This document shows, piece by piece, positions 25,169 to 36,403 of a stretch of DNA of 64,000 nucleotides (position 1 is its first letter; each line of letters begins with the position of its first letter). Below the pieces are notes generated by a model. The model ran no database searches, was not told the origin of the DNA, and was given only the letters and a program-made list of their open reading frames with translations. The stretch comes from Lentinus brumalis (lineage: Eukaryota > Basidiomycota > Agaricomycetes > Polyporales > Polyporaceae), in the NCBI GenBank assembly GCA_001792895.1, contig MARA01000022.1, forward strand, positions 186,001-250,000, read 5' to 3'. The position numbers were made by a program, and so were the translations under genes.

Positions 25169-28100
25169 ATGACCCACAAGTTCACAGAGCCCTACTCGGG
25201 CAAGAACCCCGTGCCCCACATCGCGACGAAGCTCACGTCGCTCGTAAACCCGGAGAAGGCGACCAACGCGAAGGCCGAGCAGCTGCAGGACGAGAGTGTG
25301 AAGCGCGAGGAGAAGGACATGGAGAAGACCGCCGACAAGCTCTCCAAGGGGCGTGTCATGCACACAACCGACCCCACGACCGGCGAGGAGCTCGACATAC
25401 GGAACGCGGATGAGGACCCTGACCCACGGCCGCAGGGAGAGAACGTGTTGCATCAGCCGTTTCCGCCTCCAGGTGAGTGCCTGTCGAATACAACTTGCGC
25501 AATGCATGCGGAGATCACGCTGTCGCGTGATCTTCTTTCCTAGACCGCAGTACCGCGCACCCCTACACTATGTTGTTTGTACTGATCCTGACGAACCTCG
25601 TTTGCAGACTGGAAGGAGCATCGCGACCATGTCCTCTCCATCTCCAACTCCAGCACTGTCTACATCTCCGGCGCCTTCGTAGCCGCCTTCGTAGTCTCTA
25701 CTTTTTTTGACAGCAGGATCCTGCGCATTCTGTGCCTCATCCCCCGGCCTTCCTGAGTTATCTCATGTTGTTCCGCATCAACAAGGCAGCCCAGGGGGAC
25801 TTCGAGCAGCGCGTCTGGCACGCAGAGAGGATGCGCGGGTTGGCCGCAGGCTCCGACGTGGACGGCGACGGCAAGGTGACTGACGACGAGCGGACCCGCG
25901 AGAGCGGGGAGTGGGCGAACGCGGTCATCCGCGGGCTCTGGCCGATCATCAACACCGACATGTTCAGTTCGCTCCTCGACATGCTCGAGGATATCATGCA
26001 GTCGTCTGTCCCAAGGTTCATCGTGAGTGCAAATCAGCTGGTACACGCGCGCGCACTCGCTGAATTTCGTACGTGTAGCATTCGGTGCGTGTTGTGGACC
26101 TTGGGTTAGGCTCGAACGCTGGTCGCATCACGTCCATCCGCTCCCTTCCTGACGCGAAGACGAGCGACACGGGCGAAGTGAAGGGCAGCGACGATAGTCT
26201 CAGGGATATGGGTATTGATGGCGAGACCATCGGTCCAGACGATCGCGAGGCCCTCGACGGTGATCATGTCAACCTTGAGCTGTCCTTCGCATACCAGGGC
26301 TTGCCCAGTGGATCCTCTGCGCAGAGTAAGGCGGAGAACATCCAGTATGTCATCCTCCTTTACCGTCTTCCTGCTGTGACTGACCGGGCATGTGCAGCTT
26401 GCTGATTGAGTTCTTCGTCGGTATCAAGAACGTAACTGGCATCCGAGTTCGTGAGTATCCGTGTCTCATTTACATATATGTACTTAGGTCTGATGTTGCG
26501 TCGACTTGCAGCTGTGTGGGTCGAGGTCACCGGCGTCGTTGGTACCGCCCGCGCACGACTTCAGCTCATCCCAGACCCGCCATTGTGAGTCCAGCTTGGG
26601 ATGACCTTCAGCACGTCGCCGCTCATACTGTCCATCACAGCGTGAAGACCACGCTCGTCACCCTCATGGGCCTGCCGCGGATCACGATCTCGGTCCTCCC
26701 GCTGAGCCGGATGCTTCCCAACATGATGAATATTCCCTTCATCTCTGGCTTCATCTCCAGTGCACTGGACACGGCGGCAGCGGAGTACGTCGCGCCAAAG
26801 AGTTTGACCCTTGACCTGCAGCAACTCATCAGCGGAGACGATATCAAGAAAGGTACGAGCCCCATTGATACCCTCGGTCTCTTGCGCTGACAAGCCTCAC
26901 GCCTTATCTAGACACGGAAGCTATCGGCGTGATTGTCGTCCATATCCACCGTGCCACCGGCGTAAAGAAGATGGACACTACAGGCAGCTCGGGTATGCAT
27001 CACCCTTCTTTCGTATGCGCACAGCTGACCAGGCCCGACCCGTCCTCAGCAGACCCGTATGTCACCCTCACCTATTCCCGGCTGGAGAAACCCCTGTACT
27101 CGACTCGCATCATCCAGGGCGACTGCAACCCGGTGTTCGAAGAGACCGCTGTGCTCCTCGTTGACGTGAACACGGTGAAGCTCCGGGAGCGGCTCAGCTT
27201 CCAGCTGTGGGATTCGGATCGCATGAGCGTCGACGACATGCTGGGCTTCGCGGAGATCGACATCGTGGACCTCATCCGCCAGCGCGGGAAGCCCGTGCGG
27301 CGGGTTTCTCCTCTGTCGAGCCCCGACTCCAAAGACCGCCCCGGCTCCCTCGAGTATACCGTCGGTTACTATGGCAAGCTGCCCCGAACAAGGCTCTCGC
27401 GACGGACGGCTCAGACCCCAGTCTCCCGGACGACTTGCGCCAGTTGCCGGAGTTCAAGGACGCGAGGGCCGTGGCGCTCAATGATCTGGAGGCGGCCGTG
27501 CTCGTCACAGCTCCAGACCCGGAATGGCCGAGTGGTTTGCTCAGCGTGCAGGTGCACGAGATCCGGGATCTGTCTGTCAAAACAATGGGCAAGGAGCGCA
27601 AGGGCAGCAAGGGACGGGAGGGCGAGAAAGGCCAGGACGACGGGCAGCAGACGGAGGAAGAAGGCGAAGGCTTGCCGTCGTCGTACTGCACCATGTACGT
27701 CTGTCCCTTGCCCAGGTCTTGTGTTCTCGGAGTTGCTGACATTTCACTTTGTAGCTCTCTCAACGACGAGCTCGTATATGAGACACGCGTCAAGCCGATC
27801 ACTAGCTCGCCGATGTTCAACGCTGGTACGGAGCGCTTCGTGAGGGACTGGAGAAAGGCGCACGTCGCTGTAACGGTCAAGGATTCGCGCATGCGAGAGA
27901 ACGACGCCGTTCTTGGCACTGTCTTCCTCAAGGTATGTGTCTCACTACTCGGAACAATGTACGCAGTGCTCATGCTGGTATAAACAGCTATCTGAAGTCT
28001 TCGTGAACGCCTCTGAGGTCACTCGATGCTACTCGCTGGAGAAGGGCCTCGGATCCGGCCGTATCAGGATATCCCTCCTTTTCAGACCCGTCGAAGCGAA

Positions 28101-29187
28101 GCTGCCACCGAACCTGCTCGGGTTCGACACTGGAACCCTTGAGATCCGCGACGTCTCCGTTCAATCTCGACAGGTTGACTTGTCGAAGTGCGAGGTCCGT
28201 CTCAAGATCACCACCGGAGAGGCTGAGGAGAAAGTTTCTCGCAAGACGGCAGAGCAGCGCGACGACAAGATTGTCTGGGCGCCGGACAGTCCGACCAAGC
28301 TGCCCGTGCGCCAGCGGTACGCCGCGGCGCTCCTCATCTCCTTCCGTGACGCGTCCGGGTTCAAGAGCTCTGGGCGTAGGGCCCTCGGCGTCCTCTGGCT
28401 GCGAGACCTCATCGACCGCGCGGAGGGCCCGGTCGAAGTATCGCTCTGGCGCGCCAAGGACGGCGACTACTCGCGTCTGAAGCTCAACTACGTCCCACCC
28501 GACGGCGACCTCAGCTATTGGGACAGCGACAAGGAGAAGGTCGAGCGGATCGGCAGCGTCTTCCTCGACCTCGTGTTCTGGCCGGGCATCGCGAAGGAGC
28601 ACTACGAGATGCTGAACGGACAGGGCGCGCGGAAGCGCGGGTCGTGGGACGAGTACGACCGGCAGAAGAGGGCAGGGTTCCGCGACTCGATCGGGGAGCT
28701 TGCGGTGAAGGTGCCGCAGGACCACCAGGCGCAGGAGAGCCACGAGACGCAGGAGCGCGATGGGGCGCAGCCGAGTCCAGAGAGAACGGACAAGACGATG
28801 ACGAACGGGCCGGTGAACACGCAGGAGGGCGACGACGAGGACGCGTCGGAAGATGCCGAAGGCCATGGGACGAACACGATCGTGTCTGCGGACTCCGTGG
28901 AGGTCGAGAGTTCCGCGCAGAGCACCCGTAGCGGGAGTGAGGGCGGTGGCGAGCAGAGCGGGAACGAGACGGACGGCAGTGAGAAGAAACATGGAGGCAT
29001 CATCGGCAAGGCGAAGGAGTGGCGGAAGCACCAGAAGGAGCTGCATAGGGACCATCGCGGGATCATGCAGGCAAAACCCATGCGCACGGCCGAGTGGATC
29101 AAGGACAGCGTCGAAGACAGTGCACATGCCGTCAAGGACAAGTTCAAGATGAAGGCCAGGCACCCTGATGTCGAGACTGAGGTCTGA
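25169..29187 (+). CDS. SMP and C2 domain lipid-transfer protein, Mug190/tricalbin-like (two apparent frameshifts)
   Basis: Likely a tether and lipid-transfer protein at ER contact sites. Ten exons: 25169-25472, 25608-26022, 26079-26344, 26398-26450, 26512-26584, 26641-26852, 26912-26992, 27050-27694, 27755-27932 and 27988-29187; about 1142 residues if both shifts are bridged. Order: charged N-terminus; membrane hairpin (ISGAFVAAFVVSTFFDS, then FLSYLMLFRI); SMP domain (ANAVIRGLWPIINTDMF to about IPFISGFISSAL); C2 domain (SADPYVTLTY, DCNPVFEE, LWDSDRMSVDDMLG); a second C2 (LLSVQVHEIRDL) with a Lys/Glu insertion; a divergent third C2; and an acidic then basic tail. Reading jumps frame at the C run 25741-25745 and at the C run 27382-27385; one extra C at each would restore the family sequence. 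Sequencing error or early decay are both possible. Confidence 0.85.
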
Positions 29188-29429
29188 GTTGTAGGCCGGG
29201 GTGAGGACTCGGATTTTGTGTGATTTGCTCTCGGACGCAGTCCTTGGACTTCTCTCGCCTTGTACAACAGTTTGTATACCCTCATGCATGCTTTGTGTAC
29301 CCGTAGATCTGTATATAATCTAATGATGGACTCCAAGATGCTCGTGCGCAGTTGATTCGGACAGCACTTGGAAGAGGATGCCTCAGTATTACTTGCCTTG
29401 TTGCAACCCCGCGAGTACCCATCCTTAGC

Positions 29430-31388
29430 CTATCCCTTGGCCACTTCCGCTGCAGAAAGCCACGTGCCATAGTACTCGCACTCCTGCGGGTTGACGGGTC
29501 CACCCCCCTTGCAGAAGTCGAACGTCGGACACCGCACGCACGGCGTCTGCGACAACCCTCCGCCTCCGCCCGCCGCGAGTTCCTGGCGCACCGCACGGTA
29601 CACGTACGCACCGTACCCCTCCTGCAGGAACGACGCTGTAATGTCCTCTCCGGGCGACGACGAACGTTTGCGCTTGCTGCTGCTCGCCTTGCTCCTCGAG
29701 CGCGAGCGCGAGCGGTCCGACTCCGAGCCAGAGTCGGAGTCCTCGTCGGAGGAGTGACTCCTCCTGCTCTTCTTTCGCTTGCTCTTGCTTTTGCTTTTGC
29801 TTTTGCTCCTGCGGCTGCTCTCATCGTCGCTCATCTCGACGTCCGAGCTCTCCCTCGAGCGTTTCTTCTTCTTCTTCCGCCTCTCGCGCTCGCTGTCGCT
29901 GTCCTCGTCGCTGCTCGCCGCGCGGCTCCTGCTCTTCTTCTTCCTGCGCCGCCGCTCGCGCTCGTCCTCACTGTCCGAGTCCGAGTCCGAGCCAGAGGGG
30001 GAGGACGAGCGGCTGCGTTTGCTCCGCTTGCGGTCGCGTTTGGGCGAGTCGTCCCGCCGCTTGCGCTTCTTCTCCTTTGCGCTGCGCTCGTCGTCGCTCA
30101 CGTCGGATGCGCGGGCGGCGTTGTCAGCGGTGTCCCATGACGCCGCGCCGAACGCGGGAACCTGATCAGCGTGCGGTTAGGAAGTAGCAGAGAAGGAGCA
30201 TGAGGGGAGGGGCTCACCCGCTCGATGTCGCCGTCGAGCACGAGGACGTTGAGGAGCGTCTCGACGTTGTCGACCGACAGTTCAGTCTCCGTGATGCGGC
30301 TCTTGCTGAGGAAGCTCTGCACCTGCTGGGCGGTCGGGTACTGCGGCGCTGCCGAGATCGGGTAGAGCGGCTGGTTGCTTGAGGACGAGGAGTCTGCGTT
30401 CTTCTGTTTTGGCGTGCTCTGAGGTGCCAAGTCAGCGCGCGTGCATGTAATGTCTGCGATGGCTCGCGTGGACGCACCCGGTCGCGGATGAACCGCACGC
30501 ACGCGCTGCAGAGCAGTTTGATGAACTCGGTGTCGAGCTCGTTGTCGGTGTACCACGGGCCGCCGGTCATCTCCTCCGACGGCTGCAGATGGTAGAGCAT
30601 GTAAATTTTGCGTGTCGGGTACTGTGGACGGTCGACAGTCAGCTTGGTTTCCACGGCAGCATATGTTTCAGGATGCGCACGTTTTTTGACTTCACAGTCT
30701 TGATGAGCTGCTTTTGCACGAGCGACTTGAGGCACCGGTCGATGACTGTCTGATGCAGCTCGGTTTTTGCCTTGAGATGCTTCGTCCATATGCCTGGAGC
30801 GTACATTCAGTTAGCCACCGTGCCATTGTTTGCCGTACGTGGGTACAAGGTGCGTTACGGGCAATCGCGAGACACGGGCTCGAGTGGGCTTGCAAGCGGA
30901 TTGACATACCTTCGTTCTTCGCAGCCTGGATGTAGCTCAGAATCATAGCCTCCTCTCCGGTCAAGTCCTTCTTCCTTCAAACGCCAAAGTCGCCCGTCAG
31001 CCCACAGTGTCTCGCCCAGTTGTTTCCTGAGCGCACGCACACTTCAAGCTCCTTCTTCATGACAGCGCGGAACGACACCGCGCCCTTCGCGTCCTTCATC
31101 GCCTTCAGCAGACCCTACACTCCCTGCCTGAGCTTCCGACATCCCGAGGTAAGAACATAAGGTGAGCCTCACCGTGCCCAGGAGGAAGTTCAGCGCGGCC
31201 GTCCGCGCAGCCGCGTCTGGGACAATGGTGTCGCATTCTTGCTGCGTAAGGGTCTGTGTGCAGACACTGTGAGCGGTGTGCTCTCCATCTTGTTGTGGCC
31301 CGCAGACGCGGGAACGTACGTGCTTGGGGTCCGCGAGCGCAGCTTGGTGCAGCTTAAGCTCGTGCGTGTTCAGCTTCCGGCCGCTCAT
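29430..31388 (-). CDS. RPC34: RNA polymerase III subunit C34 with a long Lys/Arg/Ser-rich insertion
   Basis: Subunit of the C82/C34/C31 subcomplex that helps Pol III open promoters of tRNA and 5S genes. Eight exons: 31388-31320, 31253-31173 (or starting at 31241), 31114-31041, 30974-30910, 30793-30681, 30621-30478, 30418-30218 and 30161-29430; about 492 aa. Tandem winged helices are seen (CDTIVPDAAARTAALNFLLG, VMKKELEVKKDLTGEEAMIL, KIYMLYHLQPSEEMTGGPWY, PTAQQVQSFLSKSRI). The C-terminus has the Cys cluster CVRCPTFDFCKGGGPVNPQC-like ending in CEYYGTWL (CVRC, FC and EC). Between winged helix 3 and the Cys cluster lies about 130 residues of KSKSKS, RRKKKS, SRSRSRS and SDSDSDSE repeats. Usual family length is about 320-400, so the insertion is the difference. 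A decayed copy lies at 33091-34076. Confidence 0.93.
29756..29816. repeat. Hexanucleotide-type repeat coding KSKSKSKS in C34
   Basis: Tandem cttttg/cttgct units within the last C34 exon. On the coding strand they read alternating Lys and Ser codons. The surrounding 29690-30100 is low-complexity throughout. Confidence 0.7.
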
Positions 31389-31823
31389 CTTGTCTCACAG
31401 CACTCTCAGTGCGTCGCAAAGAGATACCAGCCTAGTGTCGTAAGCAAGAGACAAGTTCAAAGCAGTGATTCGCCGGTGTAGTGTAGGTCAAGAGGAGAAG
31501 GCTGGCGGACGCGATCGACTCAAATCTGCGCGAACATATGGTGAAGCGCTCATGCGGAGGCGGCGGGCCGGCGGGCCGCCTTGCCGACGTTACTCTACTT
31601 ACCTGACAGCAACTCGACAGCGAGCTCGACCACATTGGAAGATAAAGTACTAAGTATGGGACACCAACTCAATGTCTCCACAAGATTTACGGTCCGAGTG
31701 ACCCAGCGGCGACGACATATCGTACAAGAATTAGCACACAGAATGAGTCCTAGGCGGAGCAGGCGCGATCGTCCGCGAGTCGACGAGCAAAGGCACAAGA
31801 AACACCACTGTCCACCGGTGCAC

Positions 31824-32861
31824 TCAGGCAGGCGCGTCCATCGGCACCCCTGGGCCAAAGGTTCCAAACCCAGGTCCTAGATTCTGCGTCTCCTTTTGAC
31901 CTTCTCCGGAGCCTGAGCGCACGACGACGACCGAGTCCGACTCGCTGTCCGGGTCCTCCTTCTTTACTGACTGAGACTCGGAGTTGCTCTCGGGCCCGGG
32001 ACGTGGGCCCGGCTGTCGCCCGCGGGCGAGAGCGTACTGAGTCCGCGCACCGTCGGCAAGCTCGGAGAGGGCAATGTGGGGGCCGTCTTGGCGGGCGCGG
32101 AGGAAGAAGCGGACGACGACGAACGTCGAGAGGGCGCCGATGGTGAGGGCGGAGGCGACGACGAGGATGAGGACGAGTATGCATGCGAGCAAGAGGGCTG
32201 TGGGTGCGTTGCGGGGAGTTGAGCATATGCGCGTGCATGTGATTACGGATGGCAGGGCGACGCGACGCGACGAGACAAGGGGGATGGGATGGCAAGAGGC
32301 GGGCAACTCACCGACGATGCTGACAACCGAGGACGCGCTCAAGAAGGCGGCTGCGAGTGCCACGAAAGCGAAGGCTGCAAATACGAATATCGAGAACCCT
32401 CTGTACGATCGCTATTCAAGACGCGACGCGCATATAGCAAGGGAGTGGGGGCGTACACGAACGACAGCACGGGGAGCGCACTTAAAACGACGAAAGTCGC
32501 AACGAACGTCTGCGAGGGCGCGATTGTGAGTACATATAACAGTTGGGAAGGTCACGTCTGGCGTACCGAAGTTGCAGGTCGCTCGCGGAACGATTTCAAG
32601 AGGTAGTGAATCAGAGGCCGAGCTACATTCCGCTCAAACCTGCGCCAGACAGTACGGGGTCAGCGTATTGGCGTGCTTGCACCGTACCCATCCTGTCTCC
32701 CCTTTCGCTGAGATCTGAGACACATACCGAGCGAATATATGCCTAACTGCTAACGCGCTCTTCTCGAAGTAATCCGCGAGCAGGTCGTCGCCCTCGTCGG
32801 CGTACATGTCGTCACGGTGCTGCTTGGGATGTTGCTGACGACTGGGAGATGTCGAGGACAT
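31824..32861 (-). CDS. Promethin/LDAF1-like membrane protein (240 aa)
   Basis: Likely an ER and lipid-droplet protein. Five exons, 32861-32728, 32639-32567, 32509-32457, 32400-32312 and 32197-31824, close in phase. A polar N-terminus (DDMYADEGDDLLADYF) is followed by an amphipathic piece (FERNVARPLIHYLLKSF), then nearly continuous hydrophobic segments (TFVATFVVLSALPVLSF, IFVFAAFAFVALAAAFLS, ALLLACILVLILVVASAL, TIGALSTFVVVRFFL), then an acidic Ser/Glu-rich tail. The two hydrophobic hairpins between polar ends fit the promethin family. This is a fold-level guess; no catalytic motif is present. An in-frame Met upstream at 32906 exists but its leader looks non-coding. Confidence 0.7.
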
Positions 32862-33090
32862 GACGGTAGAAAGAAAGGAGCGTGTGCGGTTACCAGTACT
32901 GACCACGGTAGATCAAGCTTGGAGAAGCGCGTCCCGTGCCCGCGATCATGGGCGCTCCACGACTTGTCCTCCTCCATATCCGAATCGTACCTGCAGGCAT
33001 ATGTTCTGCTTCTTTGAGCTGTGGACTCTGGACTGCCTATGTGAATTATTAAGAATACCAGGAGAACTACCGGGAGCGTAGCGTCGCAGA

Positions 33091-34076
33091 ATGAGCCGGC
33101 GAAAGCTAAACGCGCTCGAGCAGAAGCTGCACCTCGCAGACCCAACGCATGTGTGTATGTACGTCTCCGCGTAGCTTCGTGGTGTATATTGTGGTGTATC
33201 TGAACACATGCGTCGCAGACACTAGTACTGACACAGGATGCATGCACTGCGCTCATTCCCGACGCGTCCGAGCGCATGGCCGCGATCAACTTTCTCCTCG
33301 GGACTATATGTGCCGCGGGGTCCACCTCGAGGGCTGAGGAGTCCAGCAGGGGACGCGGACTATAGTCCGCGGTATATGCGTCCAGGGCTTTTTGAAGACG
33401 TTGCGTGGACTTTTGGGGGGACGGGCTATCGTTTCGCATGGCGATGAAGAAGGAATTCGGAGTGTGAGTCTCCGCGATCTCCGCGACGTGCATGTTGATT
33501 GACGTGGGGTCCATTGTGTCCTATAGGAAGACGGGCATCATTGAGGAGGACGCAAACATAACGAGCCCGTCACCGAGTTCGTCGAACTACTGTGTATGTA
33601 TGCGCGTCGTACGCGACAGGGTGCGGCCCTTTGCTCTGGCCCCCCTCCCCTACTTAGGACTGACGCGCGCGGATTTCAGAGCGTACCCAAATGAAGGGTC
33701 GGGGGTGAGACATAGTACAGCAAGCGAAGACGTCCCTTGGACGCGGTCTTCGTATCTGGCTTCGCTAATCATGACCAACGGGAGAGGCGACAACCCCCCC
33801 TCGGATTACGAGTCTGGACTGGATTCAGACGCAGATGACGATCGCCACCGTGGCTCCCACTCGCAGCCAGTTTCGAATAGGAAGCAGAAAGGCTCCTCCT
33901 CTTCCGGCGGCGTGCGTTATTCCTGCACGAGGATCACGCTACGTGCACTATCGCCAGTGCGGCTATCGCAGGCTCCCTGCGTGCGATGTTCGACGTTCGA
34001 CTCCTGCCAGGAGGGTGGGCCGGTGAATCCTCAGGAATGTCTATACTAATACGGGCGGTGGCTCGTCACCGCTGCG
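33091..34076 (+). pseudogene. Decayed inverted partial copy of the RNA polymerase III C34 gene
   Basis: Pieces of the C34 gene appear in the same order on the opposite strand. MSRRKLNALEQKLHLADPTH (33091) matches the true N-terminus MSGRKLNTHELKLHQAALAD. ALIPDASERMAAINFLLG (about 33249) matches TIVPDAAARTAALNFLLG. SFRMAMKKEFGV, still followed by a GT donor (about 33429), matches SFRAVMKKELEV. TEFVELLCM (about 33570) matches TEFIKLLCS, and APCVRCSTFDSCQEGGPVNP (33973) matches the Cys cluster. Frames change between pieces, the winged-helix middle is mostly lost, and a TAA interrupts the end (ECLY, stop, YGRWL). It is therefore a relic, not a second subunit. Splice sites of the parent are partly kept, so it arose by DNA duplication rather than from mRNA. 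Confidence 0.85.
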
Positions 34077-34459
34077 GGGCTAATGGGAAGCACATCCAAG
34101 TTGTACTGGTGTTTTCCGACGCCGCGTGGCAACCTTATATCCCGCGAGTGCACTCGAGCACGAAGGCCTGTGCGTCATCGGCGGGAACGCCGCGTTCAAT
34201 GTTCCAATTTGTACCATGCCTCACGCTATGCCATCATGCGCTACCCGCTCGCCAGGAGAAAAGGTGCGTGCTCACAATAATGTTCCACATACTGTACTTA
34301 AACTGAATCAGAACAAGGCAGGCCACCTCGGGCGCCTACCGAGCGATCGGGCCACACCACGACCTTGCCTCGTGTGTGCATGGTATATGAGGGTAGTTGG
34401 GACAAAGGAAGCGCATTTAAGTAGGTTAGCCCCACACCACTCGCCAACCACCGCCCATC

Positions 34460-35412
34460 ATGAGTTTTGTGTGGACTCAGAAGTTAAATTGGTACGATGA
34501 GATCCCCGACGACAAGGTCTCGCGGTACTCCTCGCTTGAACGTACAGCTGCGCTCCCCCTCTACCACCGAATTATACATCGCTCACCCATACTTCGTGTC
34601 CACAGAGAGTGAAGGGTACAGGAACAACGAGCAGATTATATGGGGTAAGTGTCCTGCATTGATGTCGCGTGTGACGAGAGAACCACAACTGACGCGTCCC
34701 GCATATAACCACAGAGGAGTTCCTCAGCCATCTCGGCTCGCGCCCATCGGAGTTACTCGCGGCGCGGCACAACGGCGCCACACGCGAAGTCAACTGCATC
34801 ACCGTCCCGCTCCCTGCAGACGTCGATCCGGACTGCCGCATCGAGCTCAAGAACAAGAAGACCGGGAGTATAGGCTTCCAGTTAACGAACAAGCTGCACA
34901 ATGCCGACCGACGGATAGCTGCTATCCATGAGACAGTCGAGCTCGCGGACGAGCTGCTCTTCGCTCCTATGCAGTTCGTGGACCGTGCTTTGGTACGTGT
35001 TCTCCCTCGAGTGTCAGATGTAGGGGTGGTTTGACCGGTATCGCCTTGAAGTTTCCTGGGGAAGATGACCACGTGCGGCCGACGAAGGCGATGCCGAACA
35101 AGTGGGAGCGGGTGACCCTGGGCGTTATGCTATCCAGCATCATTCACAAGCAGTACGAGTGGACGAAGCGACTGGTGTGTCTCGTCTCCCGTGGCTTGCT
35201 CTCAGGTCTTAACATATTCACTTCGTGCGGGTGGACTCGAACAGAGCGCGGACTTGGCACATCTATGGTACGTCGACGATCCGTTGTGGATTGAGTGGTC
35301 CAAGGACCCGAGCACGGTTGAGGTGCTGTGGATCACCGCTCTGCGGCGGACGCTGCCTGCGGCGAACGGGCGGGTGTATTGGTTCCCGGAGATCGAGATG
35401 AGGTTCAAGTGA
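34460..35412 (+). CDS. Orphan protein of about 240 residues
   Basis: Function unknown. Exons are clear from 34715-34992 (EEFLSHLGSRPSELLAARHN... with KKTGSIGFQLTNKLHNADRR), 35052-35174 (MPNKWERVTLGVMLSSIIHK) and 35245-35412 (ADLAHLWYVDDPLWIEWSKD..., ending EIEMRFK). The 5' exon ends at 34644 (YFVSTESEGYRNNEQIIW). Two starts are possible: ATG at 34497 with no further intron, or ATG at 34460, which needs a 31-nt intron to stay in frame. Phases of the later exons all close, and Trp/Tyr-rich coding sequence supports a real protein. No membrane segment or known motif is seen. Confidence 0.6.
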
Positions 35413-36403
35413 TGTCAAGTCGGACTCGTCCCTATGCAATACGCCTTTCATTCTTTCTGATCACCCTCGTGTGATTTTGATACTAGGCTCCTCAGCCAGC
35501 CTTTGTTCCCTATTCGTCCGGCGTCGGAGGGGTCGATCAGATGAGTAGCCGCCAGGTGTCCTCTGAGCAGGTCATGTCGACGATGGCAAGTCATTTGCGC
35601 AGAGATGCTTTTCAATGTTTGATATCTGCTCACGAACTGTGAAAGCTGCTGAAAGTTGTGTCCGACTTTGCTCGAGCTCTCAGCTCACACTACTCACAAC
35701 TTGTACTCAGTAAGTACGGGGCATCGGAAGTGAACGGAAGTGAACTTTGGCCCGCCGGGCCCTTGATCCTAGGACGCGCTTACTTCGAGGATAACAAGGC
35801 CATCTTAAGGAATCCCGTGCTCAGAGAATAAGTATAGTATCTGGACATGACGAAGGAAGGATGGTGGCGTTCAAGTTACCACGACTCTGGGCGCCAACCC
35901 CTTTCCTCTTCTTGCATCAGATCCTCGATGTACTAACCACTGATGTAAGTGTCTAGTCGTGTCTGTTGTCCCCAGGACTATTGAACCATCATTTATTTGT
36001 CATTGCCCTCTGTTTTCTTCTAGATACGAGTACTTGACAACTCAGTAAGTGAGATCTTGCAAACGATCGCGCTGATCACACTGGGTGGCCTCGCTGATAA
36101 AAAATCCCATATTCGACGTCTCTGATAGTTGTCCTAACTCAGGTGATTATGCGAATGAGTTGCGTCACCTCGTCCGGATGCATAGAGGACATAGTCTCTT
36201 TCCGTCGTAGTCGCGAGCTGGTACTGATCAATGATCAATCAGGTCCAGCATTCCCTGTTGAGACTCGTTAAGGTCACTGCGATCTCGGCCGAAGTCTGCT
36301 CTCGCTCCAACTGCGCGCTCTCGTCCGCGAGAGGCCACTGCACCAAACCTGTCGGCTCATCCGCTCCGCATCGAAGACCATATCTCCATTCCTCCCAAAC
36401 ACG
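35413..36403. other. Intergenic region upstream of biotin-protein ligase
   Basis: About 990 nt, AT-richer than the coding parts, without a coding signature. It holds the promoter of BPL1. Confidence 0.4.

Noticed and set aside
25660..25720. 38-nt intron to explain the Mug190-like frame change
   Set aside because: It would be far below local intron size and would remove the membrane helix; a missing C is simpler.
27988..29289. 433-residue minus-strand frame opposite the Mug190-like gene
   Set aside because: Mirror of the last C2 exon; composition is Leu/Arg-rich shadow and it lacks motifs.
29352..30140. 262-residue plus-strand frame rich in Leu and Ala
   Set aside because: Complement of the Lys/Ser repeats of C34; the Leu runs are an artefact of the repeat.
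32750..33514. 254-residue minus-strand frame
   Set aside because: It runs antisense across the C34 relic, whose plus-strand fragments match the real subunit.
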